Shown here piece after piece: positions 8,481-13,940 of a stretch of 22,425 bases of DNA. The first letter of the stretch is position 1, and every line of letters begins with the position of its first letter. The stretch comes from a virus. The stretch is taken from IMG/VR virus record IMGVR_UViG_3300025099_000160, positions 1 to 22,425 of that record; one strand, given 5' to 3'. The position numbers and the translations under genes were made by a program. The notes beneath the pieces were generated by a model, which worked only from the letters and a program-made list of their open reading frames with translations, ran no database searches and was not told where the DNA came from.

Positions 8481-8874
8481 GGGTTATGTTCCAAAGATTT
8501 ATAAATGTTCAGAAGGATTTGATACTATCTTTTATGGACACAAGATAACACCTGATGATGATTACGAAAGTGATATAGAATATACTAAAGAAGAAGGTGA
8601 AAGAGTATTTGAACAAGACTTTAATAGAACACTACAAGCTGCTGAAAGATTAATAGGAGAAAGAAATATTAATTATATTGCTAAAGAAGTAATTGTTAAT
8701 ATGGTCTATCAGATAGGAGAAGGTGGTGTTTCTAAGTTTAAGAATATGTGGAAAGCTCTTGATAGTGAGGACTATGGTGAAGCATCATTCCAAATGCTAG
8801 ACTCACTTTGGGCTAAACAAACACCAGCTAGAGCAGGTAAGTTGGCTGGAAAAATGAGGAGTGCAAAGTCATAA
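8443..8874 (+). CDS. Endolysin, T4-type lysozyme (GH24) with Cys in place of the catalytic Asp
   Basis: 143 aa, ribosome-binding site GGAG. It hydrolyses the peptidoglycan MurNAc-GlcNAc bond. The active-site block aligns with T4 lysozyme: E13 with E11 (CEGY), C22 with D20 (YKCSEG), T28 with T26 (FDTI) and H33 with H31 (YGH). The catalytic Asp is therefore Cys here. A T4 D20C mutant is known to stay active, so this is probably functional. Further family signs are helical segments with VNMVYQIG and a C-terminal region with LWAKQTPARAG, matching the conserved 'S.W..QTP.RA' of T4-type enzymes. There is no signal peptide, so release needs the adjacent holin, whose start overlaps this stop (TAATG). 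At 143 aa it is slightly shorter than T4 lysozyme (164). Confidence 0.9.
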   Translation: MYEELKEEIKLCEGYVPKIYKCSEGFDTIFYGHKITPDDDYESDIEYTKEEGERVFEQDFNRTLQAAERLIGERNINYIAKEVIVNMVYQIGEGGVSKFKNMWKALDSEDYGEASFQMLDSLWAKQTPARAGKLAGKMRSAKS

Positions 8875-9263
8875 TGTGGTTAAGTATAGCATCTAAATTA
8901 GTTCCAGGTATGATTAAAACTGGTATGTCTATTGCTTCCAATAGAAGAAAGACAAAAGAATTAGAATCAGTAGCTGAATTAAAATTGGCTGAACGCATGG
9001 CAAATGGTGAAGTAGAATTTAAAAAAGCTGTTATTGATTCACATAGAAATGATTGGAAAGACGAATTTTGTTTAGTGTTAATTTCAATTCCTCTGCTTTT
9101 ATTAGCTTGGTCTGTGTTTAGTGATGATCCAGATATACAAGCAAAGATAGATATATTTTTTGATAAGTTTGCAAATCTTCCAATGTTTTATCAAGCTCTT
9201 GTAGTCGGTGCATTTTCTACAATTCTAGGTATTAAAGGTGTTTCTACTTTTAAAAAAAAATAA
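8874..9263 (+). CDS. Holin (Holin_3TMs-like)
   Basis: 129 aa, coupled to the lysozyme by TAATG. An amphipathic N-terminus (1-22) and a charged linker lead to SHRNDWKDEF (residues 56-65), the conserved approach to the first membrane helix in 3TM-type phage holins. Membrane helices are at about 66-82 (CLVLISIPLLLLAWSVF) and 103-120 (PMFYQALVVGAFSTILGI). The tail is Lys-rich (STFKKK). It would accumulate in the inner membrane and open holes that release the lysozyme. The order lysozyme then holin is unusual compared with lambda but common in marine phages. Confidence 0.8.
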   Translation: MWLSIASKLVPGMIKTGMSIASNRRKTKELESVAELKLAERMANGEVEFKKAVIDSHRNDWKDEFCLVLISIPLLLLAWSVFSDDPDIQAKIDIFFDKFANLPMFYQALVVGAFSTILGIKGVSTFKKK

Positions 9264-9466
9264 TGTCTGATAGTATAGATTTAATAAATGAATATAAAGA
9301 CCAAGTTCGTATTCTGAAACAAGAAGTTGCAGAATTACAGGATGCTGGTAAATCTAAAGATTCAGCAAACAAAAGATGTTTGCAAAAATTAGAACATTTA
9401 ACCAAAGACCTTGAAGATGCTAACGATAAGATCAAAAAGTTGGAGGAGATAAAGGATGATAAATGA
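9263..9466 (+). CDS. 67-aa coiled-coil protein of the lysis cassette
   Basis: Starts in a TAATG overlap with the holin stop. Nearly the whole protein is predicted coiled coil (DLINEYKDQVRILKQEVAEL; KLEHLTKDLEDANDKIKKL) with heptad Leu/Ile spacing. There is no membrane segment or signal peptide, so a classical Rz spanin is unlikely unless the anchor comes from a partner. It overlaps the next gene by 4 bp. It may regulate the holin or be a soluble part of a spanin-like complex; unknown. Confidence 0.6.
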   Translation: MSDSIDLINEYKDQVRILKQEVAELQDAGKSKDSANKRCLQKLEHLTKDLEDANDKIKKLEEIKDDK

Positions 9467-9699
9467 AAATAATGCTAACAATAGTGATGTGCAGTACCAT
9501 AGCAAACACTTGCCTAGACCCTCATACTTTTCCTAAAGGTTACGATACTTATTATGATTGCCTGTTAGATGGCTACCAAAAATCTATAGAAAAGACCAAA
9601 GAGGTAGGTAGAGAAGAAACGAATCAATATCAAATATATTCTAAGTTTGGCTGCCAAGAAATAATAGTTCCTAAACCAAAACCTAAAACAAAAGCATGA
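9463..9699 (+). CDS. 78-aa Cys-containing, possibly exported protein
   Basis: Begins ATGA-coupled to the coiled-coil gene. A short hydrophobic N-terminus (MKIMLTIVMCSTIANTC) may be a weak signal segment. Four cysteines (C10, C17, C33, C64) and the pattern 'HTFPKGYDTYYDCLLDGYQ...KFGCQEI' resemble small proteins that recur downstream of lysis genes in marine phages. The end is Pro/Lys repeats (VPKPKPKTKA). If exported, the cysteines could form disulfides. No lipobox is present, so it is not a clear Rz1. Function unknown. Confidence 0.55.
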   Translation: MKIMLTIVMCSTIANTCLDPHTFPKGYDTYYDCLLDGYQKSIEKTKEVGREETNQYQIYSKFGCQEIIVPKPKPKTKA

Positions 9700-9878
9700 T
9701 TTATTGTGTAGTTTGGAAACAAGATGATAAATATAGAATGTTTACTAACACCATATTTGAAACCGAAAAGAAAGCCACAGAATTTAAAGATAAACAAAAG
9801 TCTATGCGTAAAAAACATGATTGCAGAGTTTTAGAATTTGACTATAAATACTTTAATGGAGTTGATAAAATAGATTAA
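9696..9878 (+). CDS. 60-aa hypothetical protein
   Basis: ATGA-coupled to the gene before and ending 1 bp before the next ATG. Layout: a strand (IYCVVWKQDDKYRMF), a charged helix (FETEKKATEFKDKQKSMR), then KHDCRVLEFDYKYF. This beta-alpha-beta plan looks like a tiny globular domain. No motif is recognised. Confidence 0.5.
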   Translation: MIYCVVWKQDDKYRMFTNTIFETEKKATEFKDKQKSMRKKHDCRVLEFDYKYFNGVDKID

Positions 9879-9879
9879 T

Positions 9880-10119
9880 ATGGCAATAAACAAAGCAAAA
9901 ATGAAATGTAATAGTCCTAAACGACAAGTTCAGGGTGGTAAAAAGTTTGTTGTTAAAGCTTGTAAAGGCGGTAGAGAAAAGATTATTAGATATGGTGATG
10001 CCAATATGACTATTAAAAAGTCTAACCCTGCTAGACGAAAGAGCTTTAGAGCTAGGCATAAATGTGCTACTGCTAAAGATGTATTTTCTGCAAGGTATTG
10101 GTCTTGTAAGAAATGGTAA
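9880..10119 (+). CDS. 79-aa basic Cys protein of the small basic cluster
   Basis: About a third of residues are Lys or Arg. The C-terminus (NPARRKSFRARHKCATAKD, then ARYWSCKKW) is a pattern shared with small proteins of marine phages and giant viruses: 'RRKSFRARH.C.TA.D...ARYWSC..W'. Four cysteines (in KCNS, KACK, HKCA, WSCK) might bind metal or form disulfides. The charge suggests nucleic-acid binding, for instance DNA condensation in the capsid. It is the first of five successive small basic genes. Function is not established. Confidence 0.65.
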   Translation: MAINKAKMKCNSPKRQVQGGKKFVVKACKGGREKIIRYGDANMTIKKSNPARRKSFRARHKCATAKDVFSARYWSCKKW

Positions 10120-10253
10120 GAAAGTTTTTAAAATTCATAGTGAAAGCTAGAATGCTGTATGCTGATATAAGAGGACATCATGGTAAAAGATGGAATTATG
10201 AACCTGGCGATTGGTATATGGGAAGAAATAAAAACAATAAAAATAGGAGATAA
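10113..10253 (+). CDS. 46-aa basic hypothetical protein
   Basis: Starts inside the last codons of the previous gene (7-bp overlap) and ends 2 bp before the next ATG. A hydrophobic and basic N-terminus (VRKFLKFIVKARMLYADI) is followed by GHHGKRWNYEPGDWYMG and an Asn/Lys/Arg tail (NKNNKNRR). The 'N.EPGDW..G' part looks like a conserved turn. No family recognised; overlap at one end and tight spacing at the other support expression. Confidence 0.5.
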   Translation: MVRKFLKFIVKARMLYADIRGHHGKRWNYEPGDWYMGRNKNNKNRR

Positions 10254-10255
10254 CC

Positions 10256-10321
10256 ATGTACATGAAGAAGAAAAAAGACAAGAAGAAAAAAAAGAAAAAA
10301 ACTAAGAAAAAAAAATATTAG
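10256..10321 (+). CDS. 21-aa polylysine peptide
   Basis: A complete frame with AGGAGA six bases before its ATG. The peptide is MYMKKKKD, seven Lys, T, four Lys, Y: 15 of 21 residues are lysine. The good ribosome-binding site and its position among other small Lys/Arg-rich genes argue that it is translated. An A-run in an AT-rich genome could produce such a frame by chance, so caution is needed. If made, a polycation of this kind would bind DNA, RNA or acidic membranes. Confidence 0.5.
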   Translation: MYMKKKKDKKKKKKKTKKKKY

Positions 10322-10372
10322 TTTATTAGGAGTAGCTACTTGTTAGCTGGGAATGTTGGAGGGTTAAATAAA

Positions 10373-10570
10373 ATGAAAAAAACTATATTAAATGCTTTAG
10401 AAAAAAGATATGAAGCTATTATTGCTGAGTCAGATGCAACTTTAAATATATATCTAAATAATAGTGTGGGTATAGGAGAACATCCACAACATATTGACGA
10501 AGTGGATAAATTAATAGATAAAATAGCTAATGCAGAAGAAAAACTAAAAATATTAAAGGAGTTTGAATAA
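10373..10570 (+). CDS. 65-aa conserved marine phage protein
   Basis: The start at 10373 is chosen because GGAGGG lies just upstream; an in-frame TTG 33 bp earlier lacks a ribosome-binding site. The sequence is helical: KKTILNALEKRYEAIIAESD, then LNIYLNNSVGIGEHPQHID, then a C-terminal helix (KLIDKIANAEEKLKILKEF). The central 'YL..SVGIGEHP...E..D' pattern recurs in small proteins of cyanophages and other marine myo- and podoviruses (from memory). The stop overlaps the next start (TAATG). Function unknown. Confidence 0.65.
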   Translation: MKKTILNALEKRYEAIIAESDATLNIYLNNSVGIGEHPQHIDEVDKLIDKIANAEEKLKILKEFE

Positions 10571-10710
10571 TGGCAAAATTATGTGCAAAAGGTAAAGCAG
10601 CAGCTAGACGAAAGTTTAAAGTTTATCCTAGTGCTTATGCCAATATGTATGCTTCAGGTGTATGTTCAGGTAGAATAAAACCTAAGAAAAAGAAAAAAAA
10701 GAAAAGATGA
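10570..10710 (+). CDS. 46-aa small basic conserved phage protein
   Basis: Encodes KLCAKGKAAARRKFKVYPSA, then YANMYASGVCSGRIKP and a run of Lys/Arg to the end. The pattern 'CA+GKAAA+RKF.VYPSAYAN.YASGVC.G+IKP' is one I recognise from many marine phages and some large DNA viruses. Two cysteines are conserved in it. It is likely a DNA- or capsid-associated basic protein. TAATG upstream and ATGA downstream overlaps place it firmly in the operon. Confidence 0.7.
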   Translation: MAKLCAKGKAAARRKFKVYPSAYANMYASGVCSGRIKPKKKKKKKR

Positions 10711-10946
10711 GTTTAAGAAAATGGACATCAGAAAATTGGGTGGACATTGCTAACCCTAAAAAAGGTGGTGGCTTTCCTCCATGTGGAAGATCAAAGGGTG
10801 AGAAAAGAAAGAATTATCCTAAATGTGTAAAATCATCTAAAGCTAGATCCATGACAGCTAGTCAAAGGAGAGCAGCAGTTTCAAGAAAGAAAACAGCAGA
10901 GAGAAGGTCTAGGAAAGGCAAAAGACCTAACTATGCCAAAACCTAA
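10707..10946 (+). CDS. DUF5872-like basic protein
   Basis: 79 aa. Contains the recognisable block 'W..ENWVDIANPKKGGGFPPCGRS', then KGEKRKNYPKCVKSSKA and RSMTASQRRAAVSRKK. This matches the DUF5872 type found in phages and nucleocytoplasmic large DNA viruses (family name from memory). More than 30% of residues are Lys or Arg, with two cysteines (PPCGRS, YPKCV). It is ATGA-coupled to the gene before. A structural, DNA-binding virion component is plausible; no function is established. Confidence 0.7.
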   Translation: MSLRKWTSENWVDIANPKKGGGFPPCGRSKGEKRKNYPKCVKSSKARSMTASQRRAAVSRKKTAERRSRKGKRPNYAKT

Positions 10947-11133
10947 TAAAAAAACTTGGGTTAAACCTAAAGTAATTATAGTTGATATTGGTAAGTGTAA
11001 GTATTGTCATAAAGAGATGACGAATCAAGAAAGTTTTGTAGCTTTTTATCCTAAAGGTAAAGCTCATTATTTATGTATGAAGAAAGCAGACGAAGATAAG
11101 ACTTTTGAAAATGAGTCTAAATTTGATTGGTAG
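10933..11133 (+). CDS. 66-aa zinc-ribbon-like protein
   Basis: Starts 14 bp inside the previous gene. Residues C22-x2-C25 and H45-x2-C48 form a plausible zinc-binding site (KCKYCHKE; AHYLCMKK), with FVAFYPKGKAHYL between. The N-terminus is basic (PKPNKKTWVKPK) and the C-terminus acidic. It is the last gene of the plus-strand block; the convergent minus-strand gene ends 19 bp further on. A nucleic-acid-binding role is possible. Confidence 0.6.
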   Translation: MPKPNKKTWVKPKVIIVDIGKCKYCHKEMTNQESFVAFYPKGKAHYLCMKKADEDKTFENESKFDW

Positions 11134-11145
11134 TGAATAGAGTTA
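11133..11145 (+). repeat. Left copy of 13-bp inverted repeat around the 200-aa gene
   Basis: GTGAATAGAGTTA, starting on the final base of the preceding stop codon. Its exact reverse complement is at 11786-11798. Each copy is followed by GTTCT after 2 or 5 bases, so similarity extends a little further. The two copies bracket the minus-strand gene 11153-11755. Confidence 0.7.
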
Positions 11146-11152
11146 GTGTTCT

Positions 11153-11755
11153 TTAGTGTTTATTTAAGTATTTGACCTTTTTATTATATTTTCGTATAAA
11201 GGTATTGGCTAACTTTAATTTAGTTTGCCATTTACTTATTAGTTTTTGGTAGTGTTCTAATTTCTTTAGTCGTTTTTCATCTTTGGACAAGATAACGACT
11301 TTAGGCTTTAGGACACCATTTAACCAACCTTGATTGACAACATATTTTGCCATTTCAAGTTCTAGTTCAGCTTGTTGTATAGAATGTGGTTTAAAACCAT
11401 TTTGATTGTTCCTTGCAAAACCATGTCTATATCTATAAACCTTATGAGATATTACATGAACAATATCTCTCCATCCTTTAATAGGACTTTTTGGATTACC
11501 AGATAAACAAACATAAGTTTTATACCAAACATTCTTAACTGATCTGTACCTTGTCATATTATATTTAATACTAGGAGGTGCAAATCTTGGCTTTCCAAAT
11601 TTAACCATAAGTTTTTTGACAGCTTTTTCTGCTTCAACTTTGGTTACATAAGGAATGTTTTGTTTTTCCCAATACTCATTTACCTCATCATACTTAACAC
11701 TCATTCTTAAGTTATAAGGTAAAATGTTTAGTGAGTCTTGTGGTGGTGTTATCAT
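11153..11755 (-). CDS. Uncharacterised 200-aa protein in its own transcription unit
   Basis: Start set at 11755 because AAGGAG lies 9 bases upstream; an in-frame TTG further upstream (11776) lies 5' of that ribosome-binding site and is unlikely. It has no recognised family. Noticeable parts: a His-rich segment GWRDIVHVISHKVYRYRHG with HVISH (an HxxxH pattern), then KPHSIQQAELELEMAKYV, and a basic coiled C-terminus (KRLKKLEHYQKLISKWQTKL). The clustered His plus Glu suggest a metal site, but the spacing is not a classical HExxH protease. It has its own promoter (11866-11874) and is bracketed by an inverted repeat, like a moron gene. Convergent with the late genes, so its 3' end may overlap late transcripts. 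Confidence 0.65.
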   Translation of the reverse strand: MITPPQDSLNILPYNLRMSVKYDEVNEYWEKQNIPYVTKVEAEKAVKKLMVKFGKPRFAPPSIKYNMTRYRSVKNVWYKTYVCLSGNPKSPIKGWRDIVHVISHKVYRYRHGFARNNQNGFKPHSIQQAELELEMAKYVVNQGWLNGVLKPKVVILSKDEKRLKKLEHYQKLISKWQTKLKLANTFIRKYNKKVKYLNKH

Positions 11756-11785
11756 AAGACATAACTCCTTTTCCAAGAACTAACT

Positions 11786-11798
11786 TAACTCTATTCAC
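11786..11798 (-). repeat. Right copy of 13-bp inverted repeat
   Basis: TAACTCTATTCAC, the exact reverse complement of 11133-11145. It lies in the 5' untranslated leader of the minus-strand gene at 11153-11755. A short 7-bp hairpin (AGTGATT/AATCACT, 11814-11831) lies next to it in the same leader. Confidence 0.7.
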
Positions 11799-11865
11799 AA
11801 TGTTTAATAGCTAAGTGATTTTTTAATCACTAATAAAAATTTCTCATAAAAACTTTTATACAGAC

Positions 11866-11874
11866 ATTATATCA
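11866..11874 (-). promoter_or_regulatory. Extended -10 promoter (TGATATAAT) for the 200-aa gene
   Basis: On the minus strand the sequence reads TGATATAAT, a perfect extended -10 element (TGn plus TATAAT). No good -35 lies at 17 bp, which is normal for this class. Transcription would start near 11859 and give a leader of about 100 nt containing the 7-bp hairpin at 11814-11831 and one arm of the inverted repeat. The rest of the stretch from 11799 to 11994 has no frame worth calling and no convincing terminator for the early operon that ends at 11995. Confidence 0.5.
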
Positions 11875-11994
11875 TATTGAGTTTTACAAAATTTTTAGAA
11901 AAAAAACTTTTATTGAAGAATAGACGATTGGAGTTTTAGGGTAGTTTATTTTAGGTGCGACACTATTAATACTTTTTGGCTTTTTAGGTATTTT

Positions 11995-12633
11995 TTAATA
12001 TCCCCAAAATTTCATAGCATCTGAAAGATAATTTTCTTCTAAATCATTCTTCCAAAAGTAATGGTCAAATTGTGGTTGAATATAATCTTTAACAACTTTT
12101 GTATCTGAACTTAGTTGCATTAGGTTTTGTCTTATTTTACATCTCTGTATTATTTTAGGTATTCTTTTTTCAATGTTCTCAGGTTTTAATTCATCACAAT
12201 TATCAGCACTAAATACTTTGTAAGACTTTTCATTTATATAACAAAGATAAACTGGCACTTTAAATACTGACCAATAAAAATCTACTTGTAAAAGATTGTA
12301 AGGTTCAGGTCTATCTTCTGGTAGTTTACCAGGAAACCAAGACCTAGTTCCATCTTTCTTAACCATACCCCTTCTAGGAAATTTACATTTATCTTCAATA
12401 ATAAGTTTATCTCCTTTTAAATCTATATAGCCATGAACAGGAATATTAATACCATCAAACCATCTAAATGCTTCTATCTCTGGCTTACAATCTTCATAAC
12501 CTGGTATTGATTGATGAGCTGCATGACCATTGGCAATCATCTTTGGTAAGATTTGTTTATAATATTCAAATTCCTCATGTTGATCTAAGTTAGGAACTAT
12601 CTTTTTTAACTTTTCATTTATTGGAACAAACAT
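11995..12633 (-). CDS. PD-(D/E)XK exonuclease catalytic part (RecB/Cas4-like)
   Basis: 212 aa. Catalytic pattern: D71 in VHGYIDLKG, then E80-D81-K82 in LIIEDKCK, the D...(E/D)xK metal site, then Q116-x3-Y120 in NLLQVDFYW, the RecB-family motif IV. This identifies a RecB-like 5'-3' exonuclease that would make single strands for the ERF-like annealing protein encoded upstream in the same operon. The usual N-terminal helix ('SxSQL...') of such enzymes is missing; a candidate for it is the separate 83-aa protein at 15340-15591. The start overlaps the regulator stop (TAATG). It is the last gene of the early operon. Confidence 0.75.
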   Translation of the reverse strand: MFVPINEKLKKIVPNLDQHEEFEYYKQILPKMIANGHAAHQSIPGYEDCKPEIEAFRWFDGINIPVHGYIDLKGDKLIIEDKCKFPRRGMVKKDGTRSWFPGKLPEDRPEPYNLLQVDFYWSVFKVPVYLCYINEKSYKVFSADNCDELKPENIEKRIPKIIQRCKIRQNLMQLSSDTKVVKDYIQPQFDHYFWKNDLEENYLSDAMKFWGY

Positions 12634-12986
12634 TATTTTCTTTCTTCCATCTTTTGTAATTGCATTTCAATAGCTTCATTAAACTCATTAGCTATTACAT
12701 TGGGTTGTTGATATTCTTCTAAGAAATAACTTAATGGTTTCTTTAAAAATTTACTTATCTTAATTAGATTAATTATAGGTATTCGGTTCTCACCTTTTTC
12801 ATACTTACCTATTTGTTGAAATGTTGATTTAAGAGCTTCTGCAACTCTACTTTGAGTTATAACAGTTTCTTTACCTGTAAACTCATTAACTTTACTTTTT
12901 CTAGCTGCTTTTATTTTTTTACCTAAATCAATATAAAATTGATTATCTTCCTCAAAGTTCTTTTTTGCTTTATTTGATAGTTTCAT
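12633..12986 (-). CDS. XRE-family helix-turn-helix regulator
   Basis: 117 aa, ribosome-binding site AAGGAAGG. Residues about 20-90 are a Cro/CI-type five-helix domain: LGKKIKAARKSK, TQSRVAEALKSTFQQIGKYE (helices 2 and 3), KGENRIPIINLIKISKFL, then PLSYFLEE. The C-terminus is a short helical tail (AIEMQLQKMEERK), not a peptidase, so it would not self-cleave in an SOS response. It has its own promoter (13009-13037) with adjacent palindromes, suggesting autoregulation. A host-derived style of XRE protein with an insertion before helix 2 (VNEFTGKET). Probably represses early genes or its own operon. Confidence 0.8.
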   Translation of the reverse strand: MKLSNKAKKNFEEDNQFYIDLGKKIKAARKSKVNEFTGKETVITQSRVAEALKSTFQQIGKYEKGENRIPIINLIKISKFLKKPLSYFLEEYQQPNVIANEFNEAIEMQLQKMEERK

Positions 12987-13008
12987 TGTGTTCCTTCCTT
13001 TAATTTAG

Positions 13009-13037
13009 AGTATAGAATCCCTTAAGTGCAAATGCAA
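13009..13037 (-). promoter_or_regulatory. Sigma70-type promoter of the XRE gene
   Basis: Minus strand: -35 TTGCAT (13037-13032), 17-bp spacer, -10 TATACT (13014-13009), transcript start near 13002, only about 16 bp before the start codon. The -35 overlaps the direct TGCA-AA-TGCA element (13027-13036), a possible operator half-site pair. This gives the downstream pair (XRE and exonuclease) a promoter separate from the long early operon. Confidence 0.55.
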
Positions 13038-13044
13038 CTTTTTA

Positions 13045-13066
13045 TATATACTTAATTAAGTATATA
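13045..13066. promoter_or_regulatory. 22-bp perfect palindrome, candidate XRE operator
   Basis: TATATACTTAATTAAGTATATA is fully self-complementary; allowing one mismatched pair the symmetry extends to about 13041-13070. It lies 7 bp upstream of the XRE promoter -35 and covers the stop codon of the gene ending at 13056. The AT-rich background makes some palindromy likely by chance, but 22 bp with the central CTTAATTAAG block is notable. Likely an operator for the adjacent XRE protein. Confidence 0.5.
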
Positions 13067-13241
13067 AAAATCTAGCATCTTTGTTCTCTGCTTCAACAAT
13101 TCTTCGGAATAATTGATTGTATTCCTTGAATGCTTTCAGAGTATGTACACATTGCCTTCCCTTATCTTTAGCAGCATAAACTTTTTTATGTGCCTTATCT
13201 AGCTTATTGTACAATCTAACATTGCTATTTCTTAAGCTCAT
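13056..13241 (-). CDS. 61-aa basic helical hypothetical protein
   Basis: Start placed at 13241, the second of two adjacent ATGs, with GAGG six bases upstream; a TTG further upstream precedes that site. Mostly helical and basic: NVRLYNKLDKAHKKVYAAKD, then GRQCVHTLKAFKEYNQLF and RRIVEAENKDARFLYT. One Cys. The start overlaps the preceding gene by 17 bp. Resembles small early phage proteins of unknown role; no motif. Confidence 0.55.
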   Translation of the reverse strand: MSLRNSNVRLYNKLDKAHKKVYAAKDKGRQCVHTLKAFKEYNQLFRRIVEAENKDARFLYT

Positions 13242-13431
13242 CATTCTCCTCACCAACCATTTTTACATTTGCCTTAATAAGTTTGTTGTTGGTGATATTT
13301 ACTTTCGCAAACTCACTAGGCATTTTTTGATTATGTGCTTTTTGTGTAGCTTCTTCAATAGTTGCACCATCAAAAATTTCTTCAAAATCGGCTTCTAATT
13401 CTAAACTTGATGTCTTTAAAACTTTAACCAT
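13225..13431 (-). CDS. 68-aa acidic hypothetical protein
   Basis: The start overlaps the end of the LexA-like gene by 8 bp. Acidic N-terminal half (KTSSLELEADFEEIFDGATI, then EEATQKAHN) and a C-terminal half with VNITNNKLIKANVKMVG and EENDELKK. Not recognised. Its coupling to the LexA-like protein might mean a regulatory partnership, but this is only positional. Confidence 0.5.
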   Translation of the reverse strand: MVKVLKTSSLELEADFEEIFDGATIEEATQKAHNQKMPSEFAKVNITNNKLIKANVKMVGEENDELKK

Positions 13432-13660
13432 TTAAAACTATGTTTCTGCTATACCCAGAGTATTCTCTTTTAATTTCGTTTCTCTGTTCTAGCTTTTCAA
13501 TTAGAACACTAACTGAATTTTTACTTTTATAACCCATCTCTTTAGCCATTTCTGAAAAAGTCGGACTATATTTGTATTTTTTAGTATAATTTTCAATAAA
13601 TTGCAATAGCTTAAGCATTTTGGGTGTCATGGGTCTAAGACCTCTTTGTTTTGTTTTCAT
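13424..13660 (-). CDS. LexA-type winged-helix DNA-binding protein (no peptidase domain)
   Basis: 78 aa. Matches the LexA N-terminal domain: MTPKMLKLLQFIENYTKKY, then YSPTFSEMAKEMGYKSKNSV (recognition helix), VLIEKLEQRNEIKREY and a final wing strand (RNIVLNG). The typical LexA order 'T..Q...L.FI...........SPT..E+A...G..S..SV...+..LE..G.I.R' is followed almost residue by residue. The Ser-Lys peptidase domain of LexA is absent, so it cannot be inactivated by RecA-driven self-cleavage and would act as a simple binder, possibly competing for SOS boxes or regulating phage promoters. Overlaps neighbours on both sides. Confidence 0.75.
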   Translation of the reverse strand: MKTKQRGLRPMTPKMLKLLQFIENYTKKYKYSPTFSEMAKEMGYKSKNSVSVLIEKLEQRNEIKREYSGYSRNIVLNG

Positions 13661-13940
13661 CTATGACTAACCTCCTTAATAATTCTGAGTAGCCAGAAAT
13701 ATCATCAAAGCTATCTTTTTTATAATTTTCTGATTGCATGACTCTCCAACATTTAAGAAAAATCATAAATAAACCAAAGAATTTAAGGGGTATTTTAACA
13801 TCTTGGTTGTTATGAATTGATAAATATTTCTCCATAATTCCTACCATTACATAAGAGGTATGGTCAAAGTGTCCATAATCATTTTGTTTTTGTTTTAATA
13901 ATCTCTCTATCTCACTTATAAATTTTACATTATCTGACAT
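13635..13940 (-). CDS. MazG/DUF6378-like protein
   Basis: 101 aa from the ATG at 13940, preceded by AAAGGAA; an upstream in-frame Met does not have a ribosome-binding site. Helical with ISEIERLLKQKQNDYGHFDH, then VMVGIMEKYLS, IPLKFFGLFMIFLKCWRV and DSFDDISGYSELLRRLV. The order 'NDYG......I.....................LK..R......+D...DI.GY..L' is typical of DUF6378-like proteins, which resemble MazG nucleotide pyrophosphohydrolases. It may hydrolyse nucleotides, but the ExxE/ExxD metal set is not clear to me. Function tentative. Confidence 0.55.
   Translation of the reverse strand: MSDNVKFISEIERLLKQKQNDYGHFDHTSYVMVGIMEKYLSIHNNQDVKIPLKFFGLFMIFLKCWRVMQSENYKKDSFDDISGYSELLRRLVIDENKTKRS

Noticed and set aside
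8120-8494. Minus-strand 124-codon frame opposite the zinc-binding protein
   Set aside because: Antisense to three coupled plus-strand genes; Phe/Ile/His-rich low-complexity translation typical of AT-rich antisense.
8552-8569. CTGATGA followed by CGAAA in the lysozyme gene, looking like a second hammerhead core
   Set aside because: Only six bases separate the two boxes, they cannot form stem II, and no stems I or III or cleavage triplet are present; it is coding sequence for PDDDYES.
11814-11831. AGTGATT-TTTT-AATCACT hairpin as a terminator
   Set aside because: Stem only 7 bp with A/T closing, and no U-run follows on either strand; noted only as leader structure.
12633-12986. XRE gene as a CI-type SOS-cleavable repressor
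   Set aside because: The protein ends about 30 residues after the helix-turn-helix domain; there is no Ser-Lys peptidase domain.
13207-13398. Plus-strand 63-codon hydrophobic frame
   Set aside because: Antisense to two coupled minus-strand genes; hydrophobicity is a by-product of AT-rich complement.
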